Assembly (NCBI GenBank): GCA_947095535.1
Contig: OX352772.1
Span: 52,223,445-52,287,444 of the forward strand
Reading direction: 5' to 3'
DNA length: 64,000 nt
From: Poecilobothrus nobilitatus
Lineage: Eukaryota; Arthropoda; Insecta; Diptera; Dolichopodidae
Part shown: positions 1 through 8,941 of the stretch, in pieces
How positions within the stretch are numbered: the stretch's first letter is position 1
Layout: each line of letters begins with the position of its first letter
Position numbers and translations under genes: made by a program
The notes under the pieces: generated by a model
What the model saw: the letters and a program-made list of their open reading frames with translations, nothing else
Database searches by the model: none
What the model was told of the DNA's origin: nothing

Positions 1-564
1 AAAATAAAGCCCATTCAAAATAACAATAATTTCAGTAATTTTACAACACCATATAGACCAAATGGAGGACAAGGAATAATCCCAAAAAATAATAATAATA
101 GTTTTACTCAACCTAGACCGAATAATCCTTTTAATTATCGTACCAACAACAATTTCTTTAACAACCAAAGGAATCAATTTGTTAGACCCGCAGCTAATAA
201 TCAGTTAGCACAGTATAACAGACCAACTACATCATATCAGCCAAGACCAACCCCAATGGACATTGGATCAGCCAGATCAAGATCATTAATTCGAAATCAA
301 AATTCAACTCAGAGACCAAACTTTAATAAATTTAATAACTTTAGACAAAATACGCAATTACCCAACTTTATTAGCGAAGAACTTTTTAACGTAGAAGAAC
401 AAAATCCAAAAGATGACAACATTTATTCTAATGATCATTTTTATACAAACTTGGACAACTATTACAACTATAATATAGAAGAAGACATTTCCGAAAAACC
501 TGATATAGAAGTAGATGATTCAAATTTTTGCTTACCTGCCGATTCAAACCCACCGGATACATAG
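1..564 (+). CDS. gag: Gag polyprotein, C-terminal part (retroelement)
   Basis: Frame +1 is open from the first base of the window to a TAG at 562-564 (187 codons). The product is rich in Asn, Gln, Pro and Arg, typical of the nucleic-acid-binding tail of gypsy-group Gag, which lacks a classical CCHC knuckle in many members. It includes a PTPMDIG segment (about codon 84) that resembles a short motif conserved near the end of errantivirus Gag. The start codon lies outside the window; the first in-window ATG (256) is internal and not a real start. The last 46 nt overlap the pol frame (519-564), which lies in the -1 frame, so Pol is probably made as a Gag-Pol frameshift product. Confidence 0.85.
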   Translation, partial: KIKPIQNNNNFSNFTTPYRPNGGQGIIPKNNNNSFTQPRPNNPFNYRTNNNFFNNQRNQFVRPAANNQLAQYNRPTTSYQPRPTPMDIGSARSRSLIRNQNSTQRPNFNKFNNFRQNTQLPNFISEELFNVEEQNPKDDNIYSNDHFYTNLDNYYNYNIEEDISEKPDIEVDDSNFCLPADSNPPDT

Positions 565-3500
565 ATGTTAATAAACATGGAAATATACTACCATATATAC
601 AAATTTTATATAATAATAAGCCATTAAAATTTCTAATTGACACAGGAGCTTCCTCTTCTTTTATTAACCCCGTTTTAGTAGACCCAAATAACATAACCCA
701 AATTGAACCAGTTACAATAGTTACAGGTTTAAATAAACATAAAATAAACAAAAAAATTACTTTACCAATATTTAAGGAATTTCAACAAATAGGTCAAATG
801 GAACTTTTACTTTTTAAATTTCACGGCTATTTCGATGGACTCATCGGATTAGACATTCTTACTCTTCTAAAAGCCAAAGTAGATATTGCAAATAAAAAAT
901 TATTAACTGCAAATACAGAAATAAATCTTCACTTTAAACCTAACTTAACTTCTGAACAAATTCAAATACCACCTAAATCAAAATTAATTGTAAAACTACC
1001 AGTAGATTATAAAAATGGCAGCATTCATATCAATAACATTGAAATTTGTCCAAAAATATTAGTTTCAGAAGGAATTTATTTAGCAAAAGATTGGTATAGT
1101 TTGATAGAAGTTACCAACATTTCAAATAAAGAAGAAATTCTTTATGTAGACCAACCTATTAAAGTTCACCCATTTTTAAAAGAAGAATTTTCTGAAATAA
1201 ATAATTTCAAAATTAATTACAATTGTAATTCAAATATTTCTCGTCAAGATATAGTAGATTTAATAAGAACCTCACATTTAAATAACGAAGAAAAACGAAA
1301 TTTATTAGCAGTTTGTAAAGAATATGAAGATATTTTCTTTAAAGAAGGTCAATCTCTCACTTTTACTAATCAGATTAAACATAATATTAAGCTAACAGAT
1401 GATTCGCCTATTTATGCCAAATCTTATCGTTACCCATACATTCATAAGAATGAAATCCAAACCCAAATAAAGGATATGTTAAATCAAGGTATAATTCGAA
1501 ACAGTTACTCCCCTTGGAGTTCACCTGTTTGGATTGTTCCGAAAAAACGCGATGCAAGCGGTAAACAAAAATGGCGATTAGTAATCGACTATCGCAAATT
1601 AAATGAAAAGACCGTAAGCGATAAATACCCCTTGCCTAATATAAATGAAATACTGGATAAATTAGGTAAATGTATTTACTTTTCAACTTTAGATCTTGCA
1701 AGCGGATTTCATCAAATCGAGATGAATCCTGCAGATATACAAAAGACCGCATTTTCGGTAGACGGAGGTCATTATGAATATATCCGTATGCCTTTCGGTC
1801 TAAAGAATGCACCATCCACATTCCAACGTGTGATGGATAATGTTCTTAAAGATCTGGTTGGACGAATATGTCTCGTTTATCTCGATGACATTATAATCTT
1901 TTCAACATCTCTCCAGGAACATTGCGAGAACCTTCGGAAGGTATTTAAAAAATTACAAGAAGCTAATTTTAAAGTCCAACTCGATAAATCAGAATTTCTA
2001 AAAAAAGAAATTGCATTTCTTGGACATCTTGTAACAACTGATGGAGTTAAACCGAATCCTGATAAAATTCATGCTATAAAGAAATTTCCTTTACCCAAGA
2101 CCCCAAAAGAGATAAAATCATTTCTTGGTCTTCTAGGATATTATAGAAAGTTTATCAAGGACTTCGCAAAACTTACCAAACCTTTATCTGAATGTTTGAA
2201 AAAAGGTAAGAAAATTATACTAGACGAACGTTATATTAAAACATTTGAAACCTGTAAAGATATTCTAATGAATGATCCAATCCTTCAATACCCGGATTTC
2301 TCTAAACCTTTTATAGTCACTACTGATGCAAGCAATTTTGCCATTGGTGCCATCCTTTCACAAGGAACAATTGGACAAGATAAACCGATATGCTATGCAA
2401 GTAGAACGTTAACAAGCTCTGAAATTAACTATTCAACCATAGAAAAGGAACTGTTGGCCATAGTTTGGGCAACAAAATATTTCCGGCCTTACATCTTTGG
2501 AAACAAATTCAAGATAGTAACCGATCACAAACCTTTAGTTTGGTTGATGAATCTTAAAGAACCCAACTCAAGACTTGTTCGATGGCGACTAAAACTCGAG
2601 GAGTTTGATTATGAAATTGTGTATAAAAAAGGCGTAATAAATTCAAATGCCGATGCTTTAAGTCGCATTAAAATAGATGAAATACATGCACACGATCTTG
2701 ATGCAAATTCTACTGTACAAGGAACATTTGGATCAACTGTTCATTCAGGTTCAGAAGATATGAATGACGGAATTCCCATTGCAATACGACCGTTAAATGA
2801 ATTTAACCATCAGTTAATTTTGTCAATCTCAGATAGAAAACCTCCAATTCAACTTGAAGTACCTTTTCGGAATAAACAAAAACGAACTATAAGGTTACCT
2901 AACTTTACAGAAGAAACCATAACTGACATTTTAAAGAAATTTGTACCTCATAACAAACTTACCGCTATATATACAGACGATTCTACTTTTAAACTCATTC
3001 AAAGTTCTTTTTCAAAACATTTCGCTAGATGTGGATCATTAAAACTTATTCGTTGTACCGAAATACTAAAAGATATAATCAATGAAGACGAACAGGATAA
3101 AACAATTAGGGACTATCATTTAAAAAATAATCATAGAGGTATCACTGAAACAATACTTCATCTCAAAAGAGAATTTTATTTTCCATTAATGAAGGAAAAA
3201 ATTAGTAAAATAATAAATAATTGTGATACTTGCAATTTATTAAAATATGACCGTCACCCACCTAAACCAAAATACGAAATACCTGTAATAGCTAAGAAAC
3301 CTATGGAAATTTTACACATAGACATATATTCAATAAATAATCATAAAATCTTAACTATAGTTGACAAATTTTCTCGATTTGCGGCAGCCTACACGGTAAC
3401 TAACAGAAATAGTTTAAATATGATAAAATCTCTAAGAAATTTCTTTAGCCTTCACGGCATTCCAGAAACAATTGTGTCAGACCAAGGCGGTGAATTCACA

Positions 3501-4127
3501 TCAACCATATTTCAAGATTTTTGTGGACAATATAATATCAATCACCATCTTACATCATTTCAACAAACTAGTAGTAATGGCATTGTAGAAAGAATGCACT
3601 CTACTTTAACTGAAATATATAGAATAGTACATGAAAAATCAAGAGACAAAGACCATGACGACATCTTGAATGAATGTTTAATAACTTATAACAATGCAGT
3701 ACATTCTACAACAAAACTGACACCGTACGAATTATTTTACGGAAGACCATACACCTTTCTAAAACAAATTTCACCTAATAACGAACATGACTACCTAGAA
3801 AAACTGAACGAATTTCAAAATAAGCTTTTCCCAGAAATAGAAAAATTAGTAGAAAATAAAACAAAAACCTTAATCGAAAAATTAAATAAAAATAGACAAG
3901 AACCAGAAAACTATCAAGAAAACGATCAAATATTTAGAAAAGAATTTAAAAGAAATAAAATGACACCAAGATTTTCAAAACATAGGGTAAAAGAAAACAG
4001 GAAAATAACAATTAAAAATCTTAAAAATAGAAAATTTCATAAAGCTAAAATTAAAAGAAAACTTAAATTTCAGAATAATAACAGTCAACGGACAGAGACT
4101 GGAAATACAAGACCTGACGGAGAATAA
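519..4127 (+). CDS. pol: Pol polyprotein: protease, reverse transcriptase, RNase H, integrase
   Basis: An uninterrupted frame of about 1,200 codons. Numbered from the codon at 528, it shows a retropepsin active site DTGAS (D38), reverse transcriptase with YLDD at 451-454, an RNase H domain beginning near D600, an integrase HHCC zinc finger starting at H864 with a CDTC pair near 900, and the DD35E catalytic triad D932, D985, E1021 with exactly 35 residues between the last two. The C-terminus is a basic Lys/Arg-rich tail. There is no natural ATG at the front; entry is most likely by -1 frameshift from gag. It enables reverse transcription and integration of the element. Length and domain order are normal for gypsy-group elements and no catalytic residue is missing. 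Confidence 0.95.
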   Translation, partial: FKFLLTCRFKPTGYIDVNKHGNILPYIQILYNNKPLKFLIDTGASSSFINPVLVDPNNITQIEPVTIVTGLNKHKINKKITLPIFKEFQQIGQMELLLFKFHGYFDGLIGLDILTLLKAKVDIANKKLLTANTEINLHFKPNLTSEQIQIPPKSKLIVKLPVDYKNGSIHINNIEICPKILVSEGIYLAKDWYSLIEVTNISNKEEILYVDQPIKVHPFLKEEFSEINNFKINYNCNSNISRQDIVDLIRTSHLNNEEKRNLLAVCKEYEDIFFKEGQSLTFTNQIKHNIKLTDDSPIYAKSYRYPYIHKNEIQTQIKDMLNQGIIRNSYSPWSSPVWIVPKKRDASGKQKWRLVIDYRKLNEKTVSDKYPLPNINEILDKLGKCIYFSTLDLASGFHQIEMNPADIQKTAFSVDGGHYEYIRMPFGLKNAPSTFQRVMDNVLKDLVGRICLVYLDDIIIFSTSLQEHCENLRKVFKKLQEANFKVQLDKSEFLKKEIAFLGHLVTTDGVKPNPDKIHAIKKFPLPKTPKEIKSFLGLLGYYRKFIKDFAKLTKPLSECLKKGKKIILDERYIKTFETCKDILMNDPILQYPDFSKPFIVTTDASNFAIGAILSQGTIGQDKPICYASRTLTSSEINYSTIEKELLAIVWATKYFRPYIFGNKFKIVTDHKPLVWLMNLKEPNSRLVRWRLKLEEFDYEIVYKKGVINSNADALSRIKIDEIHAHDLDANSTVQGTFGSTVHSGSEDMNDGIPIAIRPLNEFNHQLILSISDRKPPIQLEVPFRNKQKRTIRLPNFTEETITDILKKFVPHNKLTAIYTDDSTFKLIQSSFSKHFARCGSLKLIRCTEILKDIINEDEQDKTIRDYHLKNNHRGITETILHLKREFYFPLMKEKISKIINNCDTCNLLKYDRHPPKPKYEIPVIAKKPMEILHIDIYSINNHKILTIVDKFSRFAAAYTVTNRNSLNMIKSLRNFFSLHGIPETIVSDQGGEFTSTIFQDFCGQYNINHHLTSFQQTSSNGIVERMHSTLTEIYRIVHEKSRDKDHDDILNECLITYNNAVHSTTKLTPYELFYGRPYTFLKQISPNNEHDYLEKLNEFQNKLFPEIEKLVENKTKTLIEKLNKNRQEPENYQENDQIFRKEFKRNKMTPRFSKHRVKENRKITIKNLKNRKFHKAKIKRKLKFQNNNSQRTETGNTRPDGE
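522..528 (+). promoter_or_regulatory. Putative -1 ribosomal frameshift heptamer (gag-pol)
   Basis: In the gag frame the bases read A AAT TTT, which fits the X XXY YYZ slippery consensus. It lies 34 bases before the gag stop and just inside the start of the open pol frame (the stop preceding that frame is TGA 516-518). Slipping back one base moves the ribosome from the gag frame into the pol frame. I did not identify a convincing downstream pseudoknot. Confidence 0.6.
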
Positions 4128-5688
4128 AATACTTACGTTAAAATTAGGCACAGCTAGAACAATAAAAGGTTACAACAATCTGTTACATATAGTAAGACTA
4201 GATACATACATAGAAACCATTGACAAAATCGAGGATACTATAAATTCTTTAAACAATGACTCTTTATTACAAGGCTCAATAAATATAACTAAATCAAAAT
4301 TACAAAATTTAAATCAAAAATTAAATACTTTATATCCAAAATTAAAAATTAAAAGAGGTCTTATAAATGGCCTAGGTACCATGATAAAAACTATAACAGG
4401 TAACATGGATGCAAAAGATGCACATAATATTAACGAAGCAATTCAAACTTTAAATAGAAACCAACAAAATCTAAATAAAGAAATTGACAACCAAATAGGT
4501 ATTAATTATTTAATGCAAGAAAGATTTAACAATATTACCAGACATATAAATGACCAACAAGAAACCATTTCGCTGTATTTAAGAAATTATCAAGATGAAC
4601 TTAGAAATAGCATATTAAAATCAGGTTACAATGAAAAATTAGTAATTCAATCTCAATATATCAATCAAATTAACTACAATATAGATCTTTTAAATAATCA
4701 CTTAACAAGTTTAGCAGAAGCAATAGTACTAGCTCGGTTAAACATTATATCAAAACAAATTCTTAGTATAAATGAAATAAGCGATATTCGAGAAAAATTT
4801 AATAATAATTCAATTCAATTCAATTCAGATGAGAATATCTACCAATTACTAGGTTTACAAGCCTATTATAATAATACTAATATTATTTTTAACATTAAAA
4901 TTCCAATTTTATCCCCTGAATCATCCTCAATGATTCATGTAATCCCACTTCCTATTAATAATACAAAAACCATTCATACAAAACCTTTTTTAACATATAA
5001 CCTTAATAACATTCAATATTTTGACGAAGCATGTCCAAGAGTAGAAAATATATTTTATTGTACTGAATCTACAAATCAAGAAATAACAGAAAAATCCAGC
5101 TGTATTGGCAAAATAATCCAAAACCTTCCAGCCAATTGCACATTAAGAGAACAACTATTTGTACCAAAGATCATCCAGCCAGAACCAAATTACATTCTTA
5201 TCATGAACAGTTCAGAAATAACATTAAAATCATCCTGTGAACCTCATCAAATCAAAGTTAAAGGGACCAAGTTAATACATTACAATAATTGCACTATTGA
5301 AATAAACAATTTTTACTACCAAAGCTTCAATACAAAACATTGGGATGAAATTCATTTGTTACCTTCAATACCACTACGAATCAACTACTCAAACAACATC
5401 AAAGATCTAAACCTACAGAAATTAGAATCATTTCATATCGAAAACCAAAAAACAGTAAAACTATTGGAAGTTGCAACATCAGAAAAACAAATCATTAATT
5501 TTATTATAATATTAGTAACTCTATTTTTTACTATAATTATACTAATATACCTCTTTTATAAGAAAATTTCAGAAAAGCAATTTAGTATTCCAGTCACAAA
5601 TCATATCACACAAAATGACATTCCAGGAAAACCAGCATCAACTCTTCGATGGCCCACACTTCACACAAAGGGGGGAGGAGTTATATGA
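4009..5688 (+). CDS. env: Envelope glycoprotein (F-like), retroelement env
   Basis: A frame open from 4009 to TGA 5686-5688, overlapping the 3' end of pol by 119 nt in another frame. It shows a furin-type KIKR site (4345-4356) directly followed by a Gly-rich fusion-peptide-like segment, a long helical and coiled-coil-like region, several N-x-S/T glycosylation sites, a Cys-containing ectodomain, one hydrophobic transmembrane segment (about 5494-5562) and a short cytoplasmic tail. This is the layout of errantivirus Env proteins related to baculovirus F proteins. The first ATG (4381) lies after the cleavage site and cannot be the true start. A TTTCAG acceptor at 4068-4073 suggests expression from a spliced mRNA whose first exon lies outside the window. 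No stop or frameshift is seen. Confidence 0.85.
   Translation, partial: QLKILKIENFIKLKLKENLNFRIITVNGQRLEIQDLTENKILTLKLGTARTIKGYNNLLHIVRLDTYIETIDKIEDTINSLNNDSLLQGSINITKSKLQNLNQKLNTLYPKLKIKRGLINGLGTMIKTITGNMDAKDAHNINEAIQTLNRNQQNLNKEIDNQIGINYLMQERFNNITRHINDQQETISLYLRNYQDELRNSILKSGYNEKLVIQSQYINQINYNIDLLNNHLTSLAEAIVLARLNIISKQILSINEISDIREKFNNNSIQFNSDENIYQLLGLQAYYNNTNIIFNIKIPILSPESSSMIHVIPLPINNTKTIHTKPFLTYNLNNIQYFDEACPRVENIFYCTESTNQEITEKSSCIGKIIQNLPANCTLREQLFVPKIIQPEPNYILIMNSSEITLKSSCEPHQIKVKGTKLIHYNNCTIEINNFYYQSFNTKHWDEIHLLPSIPLRINYSNNIKDLNLQKLESFHIENQKTVKLLEVATSEKQIINFIIILVTLFFTIIILIYLFYKKISEKQFSIPVTNHITQNDIPGKPASTLRWPTLHTKGGGVI
5667..5680 (+). promoter_or_regulatory. Polypurine tract (plus-strand primer)
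   Basis: A run of 14 purines (AAAGGGGGGAGGAG) directly before the inferred 3' LTR. It is the expected priming site for plus-strand DNA synthesis and lies inside the env coding frame. Confidence 0.85.
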
Positions 5689-6050
5689 TCATCCTAATAT
5701 ATAACCATAACTTAACTTAACATATAATTTAACTTAATATTGTATAATTAACATTTATTTTTATGTAAACTAAATTTCATATGTTGTTCACCTTTTTGTT
5801 CAGACGCAATGTCAGCAGAATTAAATTAGTTAATAACAATTGGGAAACTTTAAATATTAATTATCCAAATTTCTTTAACATAATATATGTTTCGCTGACA
5901 ATGCATCCTTTTAACTATAAATACCTGTAATATTTTATTCTGAAAGTAATTATTATTATCATACCTGTAACCAGTAAAGTCAAATTAAAGAATATTTAAA
6001 AAATAAAGTTGTTTTTTTTTATTAATGTAAAAACGAAACTTATAAGTTGC
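5679..6050 (+). repeat. 3' LTR of the gypsy-group element (right end approximate)
   Basis: It starts with AGTTATAT straight after the polypurine tract, as gypsy-group LTRs do. A TATAAATA promoter box lies at 5916-5923 and polyadenylation-like AATAAA at 6002-6007. The env stop codon (5686-5688) lies inside the LTR. The right end cannot be fixed without the 5' LTR. Confidence 0.65.
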
Positions 6051-8156
6051 GTTCCTGAAATAATGTATGTAAAAACAAAAGAGATTTAAATCAAAATGAA
6101 AATTTATATAAAGTAATCTTCAACGTTACGCTAATAATTTTCATTTTTGATTGGAAAAAAAATTAACATAAAACGAAAAATTAACTTAAATTGAAAAATA
6201 ATTGATAACAAGAAATTGAAATTGGGGGTAAATGGAAAAAAGAGCATAAAATAAAAAGAAATTACTTTAAGTAATTCCGATAGTGTATATCATACATTCT
6301 AAAGTTCATATTTATACAAAATAAAACTTTTTATAAGTTGAAGGTTATATTCAGGAAGGACTCTTACAAAGAAGAGTTAAACATTATTAGTAAAAATTAT
6401 CTCCAACACATTTTTATACTTATAATTTTCTCTCAATAATTTTTTCTTTTTTATTACAACACATTTATATTTAACAGAAAATAAGAGTGAAAATTAATTT
6501 TAATTTCACTCTTATTCAACTCATATTTTAAATATAATTTATATATATATATAATGATCTTGAAATTTTTAAAATATTGACTAGCTTTGAATAGCTATAA
6601 TAGCTACCCGCTTCTCTTAAATTTTTCTCTGTTAATTTTATTTTATTTTATTTTATTTTTCGTTCTTTCTCTTCATTAAAAAAAAAAAAAAAAATATATA
6701 TACATATATAAAAAATAATACAAAAAAAAAAGAAAAATAATATCCTATAATATCATATTACGTAAATAAATTTATATATAGTTTACACTTTATGTCATTC
6801 AATAATTTTAAAATAAACAAAACTTTACGCATGGTATTTTTTCTCCTCTAGAATAATATAGAAAAATTATTATGTGACTGCATGCTGTACTTTAATTTTA
6901 TATATATACCTACATATATTTATATTAATATATGTAAATATATACAATATTGTATACAAAATAAAAAAAAAAAATAAAATAAAAAACATATATAAAAATC
7001 CAATAAATTTTATATCGCCGGCTTTTATCACATTGTAATCATTTTTTTTTTATTCTAAAAGCAAAATGAAAAAAAATTAAAGAAAAATTAAACCTCAAAC
7101 AAAGGTCAAAGTTCTGATCCTCTGTGTTCTGCTTTACAATATGTTTTCAATGATGCTAATGATCTGTTCTGTTGTATATTTTCTTTTATTATATGCTTAT
7201 ATAGATATAATATATAGAAAGATATATTATTATACATTTATGTATAAGAATATGTATATAAGTATGTATATATGAACTTAAAATATATAAAACACAAAAA
7301 AAAAAAAAAAAAAAGATGAACGTGAACGAATCGAACCCAAGCAGACACAATAAAAATTTCACAAGCCGTTTTACAAATAAGGAACCAATGACCTTCTTTA
7401 ATTCATCCTTAACATAATTTTTTTTTTTTTCATTTTTAGTTTTTTTTTTCTCATTTCTAAACCGGTAGATTTTTATATATAAGATACTTTAAACCAATCG
7501 TTACAGAGGATTACAAGTGCCGTTTAAAAAAAATCCTATGGAATTTTTTTTTTTTTTTTATAATATTTTTTTGTATTTGTTTTTTTTCTTTGTTTTTATT
7601 TTATTTTTTTTTTTTTAGTATTTTATTGCTAGAAATTATTTATACTTTTATCTAGAAAATTCGTAAGTTAATGTAACTAAAGAATTTTTGCTATTAAATT
7701 TCACAATATTAAAATTATAATAAAAAAAAAATATATATATATATATAATATATATAAATTGATTTTAGTCTTTAAATTTAAAATTACATTAAATTTTTCT
7801 TCTTTTCTTATCTTAAGATTTTATTGTTATTTTAGAGAGAATTTCGATACCAATCTGTATAGTATAATATGTACATATAAAATCAGTAGTTTATTATTAT
7901 TTATTAATAAACAACAAAGATGATTAAAAATAATGATTACAATAATTGTAAGTAGTAAATATTTATTAAGAATACTATAATAGAGTATGTATATATGGAC
8001 AAATAAAAGAAGAAATTCAGGATGGAAATTGAAAAAGATGTCAAAATTAAGACTATATATAATAAGAAACCGCACGTAAATATTTTTTTATTATTACATA
8101 ACAATTTGAATTGAGAAATGAATGTCTATAGAGCTAGGAAGCAATTGATGTTTATA

Positions 8157-8187
<31 letters not shown>

Positions 8188-8462
8188 TATGCGGTAGAGT
8201 CAAAACCACCTACAAGACAAGAGGATAATAATGAAATCCTAGTAAAAAAGTGAAAATTAAATAAAGTTGCATATTTGTAGTCGTTACATATACAACTTTA
8301 TCTCAAGAGGTAATTAATCGGTTACCTTCACACTAACTAAAAAGAATATTCCAAGCTATGGTACCTTTAAACATAAAACAACACAAGAATTGAATTTATT
8401 AAAATAGGAGAATAAGTAAAAAAGGCGTATAGGTAACGATAAATTTGTGAAAGTGTATTTGT
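6051..8462. other. AT-rich spacer without recognisable genes
   Basis: Noncoding, dominated by poly-A/T runs and TA microsatellites, including a (TA)n run at about 8161-8187. A perfect 13-bp stem hairpin lies at 6480-6516 (AATAAGAGTGAAA with its complement around an 11-nt AT loop). Open frames here are short, low-complexity and not credible. Confidence 0.6.
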
Positions 8463-8471
8463 ATCTAGAAG

Positions 8472-8932
8472 GGCATCATGAAATAACTTCGCATCAAAAA
8501 ACTTAATAAATCCTCAAATTTGATTTTTTGCGGATTTATTTCATTTATTTTTTTTCATAAATTTTTAGAATTGGATTCAAATTATGTGTTAGTTTTTTCC
8601 AGAATATTTATATATGTATATGTTTATGCGAAATTCTGAATTAAGAGAGATTTTAGAGTGGTTACTTAAAATCAGGATATTCGCTTTTTCCAGAATATTT
8701 ATATTTATATGTACATATGTAATATTTTGAATTAGCATAGGAATTCAAAATCATTGATTTTGTAACCGACTATAAAATCCTTCCCTATTCAGAATCTTCC
8801 ATATATATGCATATGTATATATAAAAATATTCTGAAAATATTCGCACAAAATAAAATAACTCCGTATAAAAAAAAAAACAAAAAAAAATTTTTGAGGAAT
8901 TATTTCATATTTGGGAGTTATTTCATGATGCC
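8472..8932. mobile_element. Short inverted-repeat element with 9-bp target duplication
   Basis: The left end reads GGCATCATGAAATAACT and the right end is its inverse (AGTTATTTCATGATGCC). Flanks ATCTAGAAG (8463-8471) and ATCGAGAAG (8933-8941) form a 9-bp target duplication with one mismatch. It is 461 bp long and carries no transposase. The interior holds diverged copies of the ~100-bp unit (TTCCAGAATATTTA, GATTTTAGAGTGG and similar) also found at 27,540-27,660, 29,200-29,480 and 58,470-58,690. Duplication length and GG...CC ends suggest a non-autonomous Mutator-like element; a 9-bp duplication alone does not prove the superfamily. Confidence 0.75.
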
Positions 8933-8941
8933 ATCGAGAAG

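Larger units (their letters stand above)
1..6050 (+). mobile_element. Env-bearing Ty3/gypsy (errantivirus-like) LTR retroelement, 5' truncated by window edge
   Basis: The order gag end, pol, env, polypurine tract, LTR is that of insect errantiviruses (the gypsy/17.6 group). gag is open from base 1 to 564, pol from 519 to 4127 and an env frame from 4009 to 5688, none with an internal stop, so the copy looks recent. The 5' LTR, primer-binding site and most of gag lie left of the window, so LTR-LTR identity cannot be measured here. The right limit is approximate because the second LTR is not available for comparison. Family assignment is firm; current activity is inference. Confidence 0.93.

Noticed and set aside
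7310..7400. B-box-like CGAATCGAACCC on the minus strand as a SINE or tRNA
   Set aside because: No A box at the right distance and no tRNA-like fold; a single 11-bp match is not enough.
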